Assembly: GCA_019750655.1 (NCBI GenBank)
Contig: JAIEOG010000319.1
Span: 1 to 28,785 of the forward strand
DNA: 28,785 nt
Source of the DNA: a bacterium
Lineage (GTDB): Bacteria; Bdellovibrionota; FAC87; UBA2466
Reading direction: 5' to 3'
Shown here: positions 1 through 6,933 of the stretch, piece after piece
How positions within the stretch are numbered: the first letter of the stretch is position 1
Layout of the letters: each line of letters opens with the position of its first letter
The notes under the pieces: generated by a model
The model's database searches: none
Seen by the model: only the letters and a program-made list of their open reading frames with translations
What the model was told of the DNA's origin: nothing
Program-made: the position numbers and the translations under genes

Positions 1-391
1 ACATCAGAAACCCAACGAACGCGAGACTAACGGCAATCAATAAGGGAGCTCGCAGCGCACCTTCGCTCAGGTCGTGCATTGCAAGCCCGGCGAGCCCCGC
101 AGGGATAGTGCCGAGGAAGAGCATCCAAAACATCTGGCGATCGCGTTCAAAACCAATCTTGCGCTCTAAAATACTCGCTAAGCCTGCGCGTAAGAGCCGC
201 ATCCAGTCGCCCGCAAAGTACGCGAACACCGCGACAAGCGTGCCTAGATGCAAAAAGACTCCGAACCCTAGCCCGGGATCTTTCCACCCCAAAAACCAGG
301 GCACCAGCGCCAAGTGCGCCGAGCTGCTGATGGGAAGAAATTCGGTTAGACCCTGTACTACCCCGAGGACGATCGCTTCAAAGACGCTCAT
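1..391 (-). CDS. uppP: Undecaprenyl-diphosphatase UppP (BacA), N-terminal part
   Basis: This membrane enzyme removes a phosphate from undecaprenyl pyrophosphate, recycling the lipid carrier for peptidoglycan and other envelope polymers. The visible 130 codons begin MSVFEAIVLGVVQGLTEFLP, followed by ISSSAHLAL. This is the classic UppP N-terminus with the (Q/E)xxxE catalytic motif (QGLTE) and the SSS loop. Further hydrophobic segments follow (VFLHLGTLVAVFAYFAG; MFWMLFLGTIPAGLAGLA). The gene runs off the left edge, so the second catalytic motif (PGxSRS) is not visible. The ATG at 391 fits the family start. It has no convincing Shine-Dalgarno, and a TATAAT box lies only 8 bases upstream, so the mRNA may be nearly leaderless. 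It is divergent from the exported coiled-coil gene at 454. Family assignment is secure; only completeness is unknown. Confidence 0.93.
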   Translation of the reverse strand, partial: MSVFEAIVLGVVQGLTEFLPISSSAHLALVPWFLGWKDPGLGFGVFLHLGTLVAVFAYFAGDWMRLLRAGLASILERKIGFERDRQMFWMLFLGTIPAGLAGLAMHDLSEGALRAPLLIAVSLAFVGFLM

Positions 392-399
392 GCGCCCAG

Positions 400-405
400 A
401 TTATA
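400..405 (-). promoter_or_regulatory. Perfect -10 box (TATAAT) for uppP
   Basis: Read on the minus strand this is an exact TATAAT. The start codon of uppP begins at 391, so a transcription start 6-7 bases after the box would fall at about 393, leaving a 5' leader of only a few bases. The -35 region at 17-base spacing (TTTCTA) is weak. The box is seen directly; promoter function is inferred. Confidence 0.45.
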
Positions 406-453
406 GTTCGTGTTATCCTAGTTAGAAACCACTACGTAAGCGTGAGGATCCAA

Positions 454-1068
454 ATGCTTCGACTATGGGTTTTCTTCTGGGCACTCTTAAGCTGTGGGCT
501 GGCGGGAGCGATTGACACGTCAGCACTGGAGACGCTCAACGCAGATATGGGCCGCCTTCAGGAAGCTCTCGACCGGCTACCAAAGAACTCCGCAACAGAC
601 CTAACGCCCGTGAAGCACTCTCTCACGCAGCTTTTGGAAACCTACAAAACTCGGCAAACCGATTTGAAAGCGCGCACGGAGCGGGCTCTTGCCGCCACTA
701 GCTTGGAACCCGTCTTTCTACGTGCCGAAGGCGCACTCACAGAAGCCGGTAAAACGCGCACGTCCTGCACTGAGTTCCGCGAGAGCCTCCCTAAAAACAC
801 CCATAAGGCTGACAAAAGCACCGATCCTTTCGCGGTCGCGATTCGTGCCCAGATAAGCGTGGGAGATGTGGACAATGCGCAGGGAAAACTGCGTGAGGAA
901 ATCGCGGCCCTTAAGGGTGCACTACAAGCTGCGCAAGAAGTCGCAGGCTCGGCAGCCCGTTGCCCCGAAGCGGTCCAGAACCTGACATTTGCGTTAGACC
1001 AGCGAGTGCGAAACCTTCAAAGAGCGGTTTCCGACACTCAGGAACTCTGCGCCCGCCCCAAGAAATAG
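454..1068 (+). CDS. Exported coiled-coil protein of unknown function
   Basis: I do not recognise a family. The protein (204 residues from ATG 454) starts with a short basic n-region and a hydrophobic stretch (LWVFFWALLSCGLAGA). It is therefore exported, either cleaved after AGA or lipidated at the Cys of LLSC; the lipobox is imperfect. The rest is helical and charged, with heptad-like Leu/Ala spacing and three more Cys residues that could form disulfides. I chose ATG 454 over the in-frame GTG at 442 because GAGG lies 6 bases before 454, whereas 442 has no ribosome site. Its stop codon (1066-1068) directly abuts the stop codon of the converging peptidase gene, with no base between. It is divergent from uppP, so a shared 62-base promoter region is likely. 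It may be a periplasmic structural or adaptor protein; this is a guess from shape only. Confidence 0.75.
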   Translation: MLRLWVFFWALLSCGLAGAIDTSALETLNADMGRLQEALDRLPKNSATDLTPVKHSLTQLLETYKTRQTDLKARTERALAATSLEPVFLRAEGALTEAGKTRTSCTEFRESLPKNTHKADKSTDPFAVAIRAQISVGDVDNAQGKLREEIAALKGALQAAQEVAGSAARCPEAVQNLTFALDQRVRNLQRAVSDTQELCARPKK

Positions 1069-2226
1069 CTAAACCTTCGCGCCAATCAAGCGTTGGACAG
1101 ATTGGTAGTGTTCTAGAAGCCCGCGCACGCGCGCGATGTTGATGGCCGGAACCTTGTTATTGCCTGCCCCTTCCATATCCACTGCCATCGTGAGGCTGTT
1201 GAGGATGGATTCCTCGGTCGTTTCAATCACGCTCTTATAGACAGGGTCGAGCGCGCTATCGCGGATCATTTTCACTTGGTGGAAATGATCCGTAGGGCGT
1301 TGGGGCACTTCATTGGCCGTTGAAAATCCAATGATAATTTCCCCGCTGCCATGCGCTCCGTAGCTTCCGACACGCCCGATGCCTAGAGCCGCGCGCCGGC
1401 AAACGCGGTTCATTTGCTGGGCACTTAAAGGCAAGTCGGTTCCCACTACGGCGATAATCGAACCGTAGTTATTCACACGGCGGGCATAAGCGCCTTGGGT
1501 TGGAAACAAAAGCCGCCCGACCGGGTAGCCGTCCATGCGCAGATCTTCCATGACACCGAAGTTGGAGCAGACCAAAACGCCGACGGTATAGGTTTTCCCG
1601 CCCATGTTCAGCACACGGCTCGAGGTACCAATGCCTGCTTTGAAATCACAACAGATCATTCCCGTGCCGGCGCCGACAGCGCCTTCTTCTACGGGGCCCG
1701 AGGTCGCGCCATCTAGCGCGCTGAATACATTCTGCGGCTTGATGTGGAGCCCAACGGCATCATTCAAAAAACTATCATCGCACTCACCCACTACGGGGAT
1801 GATCACTTCCTGCTGGTCGCGGATTTGCGGGTAGTGCTGGGCCATCCACTTTACGATGCCATCGCCCACGCGTCCGACGGAGAGCGTATTGGTCAAAGCA
1901 ATCGGCGTCTCTAATAGGCCCCATTCGGACAATTGCGTGTAACCAGAGACTTCGCCCGCCCCACTGAGAATGAAACCACCGCTAATGAGTTTGCGGTTGT
2001 AGATATCGTCGTTGGGCATGATGACCGTGACGCCCGTGCGCACTGGCCCGTTGCCTGGCTTGCGACGGCCCGAACCTTCAATGAGGGTAGTGTGCCCCAC
2101 TCGAACGCCCGGAACATCCGTAATGGCGTTGAGTGGACCCGTGGGGGTTGTGCCAATGGCGACGCCCAAGTCGCGCAGACGGCAACGGCTTTTGGCGTCT
2201 TCGCGGTATCTTTCAAAGAGGTTCAT
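1069..2226 (-). CDS. P1-family (DmpA/S58-type) N-terminal-nucleophile aminopeptidase
   Basis: At 385 residues this matches the usual length of the DmpA/BapA family, self-cleaving peptidases that remove N-terminal residues, including D-amino acids or beta-amino acids in characterised members. Family landmarks visible are the N-terminal ITDVPGVRVGHTT, the glycine-rich GGFILSGAGEVSG, NTLSVGRVGDG, EEGAVGAGTGM and the autocleavage region KAGIGTSSRV. There the new N-terminal nucleophile should be Ser202 (or a neighbouring Thr/Ser of TSS). Later GSYGAHGSGEIIIGFSTAN and the C-terminal NSLTMAVDMEG helix also fit. The start ATG overlaps the stop of the upstream ATP-grasp gene as ATGA (2223-2226), so the two are translationally coupled. 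No signal peptide is apparent, suggesting a cytoplasmic enzyme. The exact substrate cannot be read from sequence; the ligase partner hints at D-Ala or other small peptides. Confidence 0.9.
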   Translation of the reverse strand: MNLFERYREDAKSRCRLRDLGVAIGTTPTGPLNAITDVPGVRVGHTTLIEGSGRRKPGNGPVRTGVTVIMPNDDIYNRKLISGGFILSGAGEVSGYTQLSEWGLLETPIALTNTLSVGRVGDGIVKWMAQHYPQIRDQQEVIIPVVGECDDSFLNDAVGLHIKPQNVFSALDGATSGPVEEGAVGAGTGMICCDFKAGIGTSSRVLNMGGKTYTVGVLVCSNFGVMEDLRMDGYPVGRLLFPTQGAYARRVNNYGSIIAVVGTDLPLSAQQMNRVCRRAALGIGRVGSYGAHGSGEIIIGFSTANEVPQRPTDHFHQVKMIRDSALDPVYKSVIETTEESILNSLTMAVDMEGAGNNKVPAINIARVRGLLEHYQSVQRLIGAKV

Positions 2227-4265
2227 GCAGGACGCAACTTACCCGCACTACGCCAGCGCTGCAACGCGGGCGTCAAAATGCGGTTAATAAGTGCCTCGAA
2301 CTCCAAGCCCGAACGCTCTGCCATCACTGCCAAGTCGCTAAAGCCGGGGCTTAGGCCTGGTAGCGGGTTGATTTCCAGGAAGTAAAGCTCGCCCTTAGCA
2401 TCGACTTTAAAATCAATGCGCGCGACATCGCGGCAACCCAAGGAGCGGTAAACCTTGCGCGCGAACGCCGCTATCTTGCGATCCATTTCTTTGCCCAAGG
2501 AAACCGGGCACTCAAGCTGGAAAATATTATTGGAATCGATGGGAAGGTTTTTCGCCTCAAACGAATAGACCGGGTAGCGGCCCGCATCGCGCAAGAAAAC
2601 AATCTCCATGGGCCCTAAGAGCCGCAGCGTCGTGTTCCCGAGCACACCAATCGTGAGCTCCCGGCCTTCGATGTACTCTTCGCAGAGCACGGGTTCTTTG
2701 GATTTATTCCATAGCTCGACGGCGACTTGCACCATCTCCTCTTGCGTGGAAACGACAGACTTGCCGCCAATGCCCTTCGAAGTGCCTTCGTGGTTAGGCT
2801 TTACAATGACAGGGAAACGCAGGCCCCCCTCAATGACTTTCCCGCCTTGGTAGAGACGGTAAGCAGGCGTCTGGATACCATCCTGGCTCAAAAGCTTTTT
2901 GGTAATCGCCTTATCGAGCGTAATGGCCATGCACGTGGCGTCGCTCGCCGTATGTTCAATGCCGAGCAGGTCGCAAATCGCAGGCACCTGCGCTTCGCGG
3001 GCGCGCTTGTTAGAGCCTTCGGCGATATTGAAGACTACGTCGACATTCGCGGCTTTTAGGTTTTCAGCCAGTGTCTTGTTCGCCTCAATACACAGAACTC
3101 GGCCGACTTTCTTCTGCAAGATAGAACTGATCGTGTCGACAGTATTCTGCGAGTCAAATTCTGCTTCGCGCTCGTAATCGGGGTCGCCGGGAGCTTTGCG
3201 CTTGAGGTTATAAACCAAAGCCACTTTCGGCATCTTCGTCGTAAAAATGCGGCGGGGCGATTTAAGCGACTTGCCCTGACGCTTCAGACGCGAGGTCGCG
3301 GCTTCGAAGATTTTCAAGATCGTCTGGTTGTAATCCAACCCTAACGTACGCGTGGCTTCAAAAAGCCCCGCTCCCTGCTGCAGGCTCGGTAAAGCGTTGA
3401 GCTCTAGGAAATAGACTTCACCTTCCGGCGTAATGCGGAAGTCCGCGCGTGCAAAATCCACCGCGCCCGTGACGGGCACAATGCGCTTCATCATTTCAAT
3501 GAGCTGCGCACGCGTCGCGGGTTCCAGTTCGGCTGGACAACGGACGGAAACGGCATCGTCTTGGAAATTTTTTAAGTCGTAGTCGTAGACGTTATCGCCA
3601 AAGCCTTGCTTAGTGCTGAGCACATATTCCAAAGGCTCCAGCACGCCCCCATCGCCAAGACCGGAGATATAAGGCACGGCCACATCACGCCCCAGGACGA
3701 AGCGCTCCACTAAGATCCCGTGTGGGAAAAGCTTCAAGCACTCCGCAGCGTAAGAAAGAAACGCGTCCGAATCTCGGCAAACCGAACGCGAAGTGATCCC
3801 TTTACTGGATCCCTCGTAGTTGGGTTTCACGAAGACCGGGTAAACGACGTCCGAGGCCACGGTTGCCAGTTCGTCCGCACTGTTGATGAAGTAGCCTTCG
3901 ATCACGGGCACGCCGCGCGTCGCGACCATTTGTTTCGTAAGAAATTTGTCGAGCGTCAGGAAGCAGCCATAGGGGCCAGAGCCGACATAGGGGAGTTGGA
4001 GTTGCTCGAAAAGCGTGGGCCCCAGACTCTCACGGCCGATGCCATAATAGCCTTCGGCGGTATTGAAAACGATATCGGGCTTGAGCTCACTAAGGCGCCG
4101 CAGCCATTCGGAGAGGCGCTCCACGGGGGGCATTTCGAGATCGAAAACTTCGTGGCCCACCGATGCCAAGGCGGTATGGATGGCTTGCACTGTCTCCGGC
4201 GTGTCGAACTCCGCTTGTTCTAAAGACTGGTCACGTTTGAGGTTGTAAACGAACGCGATCTTCAA
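2223..4265 (-). CDS. Fused double D-Ala-D-Ala-ligase-like ATP-grasp protein
   Basis: The 680-residue protein contains two complete ATP-grasp ligase halves in tandem, roughly residues 1-342 and 345-680, each with the size of one Ddl. Both halves open with the same VYNLKR strand. Both carry a VFN-(T/I)AEG element, an ATP-grasp loop (KPNYEGSSKGI near 148; KPNHEGTSKGI near 489) and a metal-binding end (YFLELNALPSL near 285; YFLEINPLPGL near 628). The second half also keeps the Ddl-like GLSPGFSDLA loop. Ddl enzymes join two amino acids using ATP through an acyl phosphate; here the amino-acid specificity is unknown. The start is TTG at 4265, supported by GGGAG five bases upstream. An internal ATG at codon 345 lacks a ribosome site, so this is one polypeptide. 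It is followed by a coupled DmpA-type peptidase, suggesting linked synthesis and hydrolysis of a peptide. Confidence 0.88.
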   Translation of the reverse strand: MKIAFVYNLKRDQSLEQAEFDTPETVQAIHTALASVGHEVFDLEMPPVERLSEWLRRLSELKPDIVFNTAEGYYGIGRESLGPTLFEQLQLPYVGSGPYGCFLTLDKFLTKQMVATRGVPVIEGYFINSADELATVASDVVYPVFVKPNYEGSSKGITSRSVCRDSDAFLSYAAECLKLFPHGILVERFVLGRDVAVPYISGLGDGGVLEPLEYVLSTKQGFGDNVYDYDLKNFQDDAVSVRCPAELEPATRAQLIEMMKRIVPVTGAVDFARADFRITPEGEVYFLELNALPSLQQGAGLFEATRTLGLDYNQTILKIFEAATSRLKRQGKSLKSPRRIFTTKMPKVALVYNLKRKAPGDPDYEREAEFDSQNTVDTISSILQKKVGRVLCIEANKTLAENLKAANVDVVFNIAEGSNKRAREAQVPAICDLLGIEHTASDATCMAITLDKAITKKLLSQDGIQTPAYRLYQGGKVIEGGLRFPVIVKPNHEGTSKGIGGKSVVSTQEEMVQVAVELWNKSKEPVLCEEYIEGRELTIGVLGNTTLRLLGPMEIVFLRDAGRYPVYSFEAKNLPIDSNNIFQLECPVSLGKEMDRKIAAFARKVYRSLGCRDVARIDFKVDAKGELYFLEINPLPGLSPGFSDLAVMAERSGLEFEALINRILTPALQRWRSAGKLRPA

Positions 4266-4306
4266 TGGCTCTCCCTACCCCCGATTTCCCGGAGGCAAGA
4301 ATAGCG

Positions 4307-5650
4307 TCAGCGTAATCCCCAGTCGATAACTAAGTGGGAGGGAGAAGCGTTAACCGCCAGCGTGCATGGGCCTACGTCGGCCTGGATGGCTCTGCCGTGT
4401 AAGAGGTACCAGATTTGGCGCACGCCTTCGGCATTGGCGACCACACGTTCGAAGGGAAGATTTGGGTAAGCAGCGCTGTAACAATTGCGGACGGTGATAT
4501 TCTCCAAATCCGAAGGTGCCCTGCGAAGGGTTTCAAAAAACTCCGTTTGCGCGGTTTTCCAGTGCCACCAACCCACCCGATCGAGCCGCCACAGCAGGAA
4601 CCCGACGGAGAGCACCGTGAGCGCCACGCCGAAGCGGGCCACGCGCCTCGCTGGCAACCCCGCCGGAACGCCGCCAAACGCAAAAACCAAAAGCAGCGAC
4701 CAAGTCAGCACGAGGTACCAACCCGGTGAGAAAAACCCATGCCCCAGATAAACGCTCAGCGACGCCGCCAAAAATGGCAGATACGCCAGCCGACGCTTCC
4801 AAGCCGTCCACGCACGCGCGGCCGGACCGCCCATCCCCCACCAAAGCCCCATCGCCAAGACCGTGGGCCCCACGGCCATCACAAAAGAGCGGGCGATACG
4901 CGCCACAGTGTAATGCGGGAGATAGCTTGGATTCACCGGCATCCACCCAAGGCGCGCTACGAGGTAAGCCGCACCCAACACGGCGTACGGCAGAAAAAAC
5001 CGCGCCCGCTGTCCCCAGCTCCAACCCTCAAAGGGTTTCTCCGCAACCAAGATCCCTGCCAGAAGTAAGAGGTGGAACAGGCTCGATTCCTTGAACCCCA
5101 GCGCAAGAACTAGCGCTGCGATACTGGGGAGGATCCACCACCGGTTATCCGCCGCTTTCAGGAACGCCCAGGTGCAAGAGAGCAGCAGCAAGAGCTGCGG
5201 GATGTTCATCATCCCCTCGCCCATCCAAGCGACGCTGCCAAAATGGGCGAGCCAAGAACCACTTGCCGCCGCGACAAACCAAAAGCCCGCTGTCGGAGAA
5301 GCGACTCGCCGCACGCACGCATAGCCCAAGAGCAAAGCGCACGCCGTCGCAAGCACACCAATCGCTATCCAAGCCGCGTACTGGAATCCAAAGAGCTGAA
5401 AGAAAAGATAGGTTCCTAATTTAAAGCCCGGCCGGAAGAACCAAACCAGCGGCTTGCCGTCGTGGTAGAGCTCTGAGCTCCACAGAAAACCAGGTTCAGT
5501 GGGAATATAGCGGACCGCATTTCCGAGAATCCACCAATCGTCGTGGCGAAAAAAAACCGAAGGAACGACCGCCGCAAGATAGATCCCCAGAAAGGCCGCG
5601 GTGAAAACCAAGCTCCAACGCATCTCTCGAGGCATACGGTATTCTACCAC
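4307..5650 (-). CDS. Polytopic membrane protein, GT-C glycosyltransferase-like
   Basis: This is a 447-residue protein with about ten hydrophobic helices. The N-terminal helix is followed by an extracytoplasmic loop with FRHDDWW, and then further helices rich in Leu, Ala and Trp. An acidic pair in the first outer loop is the hallmark of GT-C enzymes such as ArnT- or PMT-type transferases, which use polyprenyl-phosphate sugars. This agrees with the presence of uppP nearby, but I see no diagnostic acceptor motif. The C-terminal 90 residues are a soluble domain with Cys residues. The start could be GTG 5650, ATG 5635 or ATG 5623; none has a strong ribosome site, and GTG 5650 lies 3 bases after the stop of the preceding gene. 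It sits in a minus-strand run with the LemA-like gene upstream and the ATP-grasp gene 41 bases downstream. Confidence 0.6.
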   Translation of the reverse strand: MVEYRMPREMRWSLVFTAAFLGIYLAAVVPSVFFRHDDWWILGNAVRYIPTEPGFLWSSELYHDGKPLVWFFRPGFKLGTYLFFQLFGFQYAAWIAIGVLATACALLLGYACVRRVASPTAGFWFVAAASGSWLAHFGSVAWMGEGMMNIPQLLLLLSCTWAFLKAADNRWWILPSIAALVLALGFKESSLFHLLLLAGILVAEKPFEGWSWGQRARFFLPYAVLGAAYLVARLGWMPVNPSYLPHYTVARIARSFVMAVGPTVLAMGLWWGMGGPAARAWTAWKRRLAYLPFLAASLSVYLGHGFFSPGWYLVLTWSLLLVFAFGGVPAGLPARRVARFGVALTVLSVGFLLWRLDRVGWWHWKTAQTEFFETLRRAPSDLENITVRNCYSAAYPNLPFERVVANAEGVRQIWYLLHGRAIQADVGPCTLAVNASPSHLVIDWGLR

Positions 5651-5653
5651 TGG

Positions 5654-5914
5654 CTAAGGCGTCTCGATGGGCTGGTAGCCCAAACTCCGAGCGAGCTTGC
5701 CCAGCCACGCGGGTTGAAAAGCGGCATTGTAGCGCTGGATGCTGCGTTGGAACTCCGAACGCGCTTGCTGAAGATCGGAGGGCGAGTCCCCGTGGGCCTT
5801 CGCTTCCGCTAAGACGGCCTGCGCTTGGACCACCGCCGCAGAGAGGCTGCGTAAGCGAGCCGCCCAGTAGACCAAGCCACCTAATACCAAGCCGAACCCT
5901 AAAATCCAATGCAT
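5654..5914 (-). CDS. Small membrane-anchored protein resembling a LemA C-terminus
   Basis: An 86-residue protein: a single N-terminal hydrophobic helix (WILGFGLVLGGLVYWAA), then an Ala/Gln/Arg-rich helical region. It ends in RYNAAFQPAWLGKLARSLGY followed by QPIETP. LemA proteins typically end in a similar YN-x-P-x-LA-x-LG-[FY]-x-P pattern, but are about twice as long. This may therefore be a minimal or decayed LemA-like protein, or simply a convergent coiled-coil protein. It starts at ATG 5914 with a poor ribosome site, and its stop lies 3 bases before the likely GTG start of the GT-C-like gene, so the two are probably coupled. Function is unknown. Confidence 0.6.
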   Translation of the reverse strand: MHWILGFGLVLGGLVYWAARLRSLSAAVVQAQAVLAEAKAHGDSPSDLQQARSEFQRSIQRYNAAFQPAWLGKLARSLGYQPIETP

Positions 5915-6017
5915 GAGGCTGTTTTAACAAACCCGGGCCTAGACGTAAACAACGGGAATCATAGGCTTTGGATGGCCGGATTTCGTGTTTTCGCGGATTT
6001 CAGGTATAAGGCCGCCC

Positions 6018-6872
6018 ATGCGCCGAGCCTTAGCCCTTCTGAGCCTGATTTGCGGGATAGCCCTACCTTGCGCCTTTGAGATCACGCAGCAAGAAGCCCT
6101 CTTCCAAAGGGGCCTCCAGCACCTAGGGTGGTCGGAAGCCGACTTTGAACGCCAAGTGTCCCTTGCGGTCGACATCAGCGTGGGCCGCCCCGTTTCGACC
6201 GCGGACCTTGTCGAGGAAGAAGACCTAACGGTCGGTGGGGTGCGCGTCAGCGGTGCTATTCTCAATGCCTATGGGGCGCTTTTTAATTCGCTCGCCGCTA
6301 AACAGTTTCCGGCACCGCTTAAGTCGGTAGAAAACAAACTAGTGGTGATCACTCACCAGGATCCCTCTCTCCAAAAGAAGACCGCAGAATGGCTGTCCAA
6401 GTCCAAGCTGCGAGTTCCTGTTGTGGCACTGGTTTCGCCCGTATTTCCTTTGGAGACCACGGATATTGTCGATACCGGCAAAGTCGCCGTCCGATACTCT
6501 GCGGGAGGCGAGCTGCCTGGGATTGCAGCCAAGAAGGTGATTCTTTTAGGAGGGCACTGGAGTGCCTGCTTGCTTTCAACGATTGAAGATCTCGTCGTTT
6601 CGGGTTTCAAACAGGGGCTGAAAAAAGTCGAAATCCAGATCCTCCCCTCCCTCTCCTACACCAACCTTGCTGGTAAATCGCTCGCGGAAATCCACGACAA
6701 ACAAACCACCGCAAACCAAATTCGAAACTCGGTTAAAGAGCTAGAAAAAGCCGTACGCCTGCGCACGATGCACGTCGAAATCGTCGGCAGCCCCTCCGAA
6801 CCGAGCTGGAACAACGTCATCCGCATCACCTCTGGCGAACAGAAAGCGGAAATCCGCTTCGCTGAACTCTGA
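6018..6872 (+). CDS. Exported protein of unknown function
   Basis: I do not recognise a family. The protein is 284 residues from ATG 6018, chosen because AAGG lies six bases upstream and because a textbook signal peptide then begins at once (MRRALALLSLICGIALPCAF). An earlier ATG at 5985 would only add residues before the signal. The mature part has alternating beta/alpha character (LVVITHQDP, KLRVPVVALVSPVF, KKVILLGGHWSACLLSTIED, KKVEIQILPSLSYT). This suggests a Rossmann-like or other alpha/beta fold in the periplasm. It is divergent from the LemA-like gene. The next gene starts 61 bases downstream beyond a 9-bp inverted repeat, so it need not be in the same transcript. Confidence 0.75.
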   Translation: MRRALALLSLICGIALPCAFEITQQEALFQRGLQHLGWSEADFERQVSLAVDISVGRPVSTADLVEEEDLTVGGVRVSGAILNAYGALFNSLAAKQFPAPLKSVENKLVVITHQDPSLQKKTAEWLSKSKLRVPVVALVSPVFPLETTDIVDTGKVAVRYSAGGELPGIAAKKVILLGGHWSACLLSTIEDLVVSGFKQGLKKVEIQILPSLSYTNLAGKSLAEIHDKQTTANQIRNSVKELEKAVRLRTMHVEIVGSPSEPSWNNVIRITSGEQKAEIRFAEL

Positions 6873-6887
6873 GCCTCTTAAGGTTTC

Positions 6888-6919
6888 TTAACTCGCTAGT
6901 TCTCCCACCGGCGAGTTAA
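6888..6919. promoter_or_regulatory. Perfect 9-bp inverted repeat before the O-methyltransferase gene
   Basis: TTAACTCGC (6888-6896) and GCGAGTTAA (6911-6919) are exact reverse complements separated by 14 bases. The repeat ends 14 bases before the methyltransferase ATG. No T-run follows, so it is unlikely to be an intrinsic terminator. It could be a dimeric repressor site, or a 5'-leader hairpin in the mRNA. Symmetry is seen directly; function is inferred. Confidence 0.4.
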
Positions 6920-6933
6920 CTCACAGCCCATCT

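Noticed and set aside
108..425. Open frame on the + strand over the uppP N-terminus
   Set aside because: It is antisense to a clear UppP coding sequence, has no ribosome site and encodes a Pro/Ser/Lys-rich sequence without a fold.
3720..4223. 167-codon + strand open frame opposite the ATP-grasp gene
   Set aside because: It is antisense to the conserved first ligase half, with no ribosome site or recognisable motif.
3233..4265. Splitting the 680-residue ATP-grasp protein into two genes at the internal ATG (codon 345)
   Set aside because: There is no stop codon between the halves and no ribosome site before the internal ATG, so a fusion is the simpler reading.
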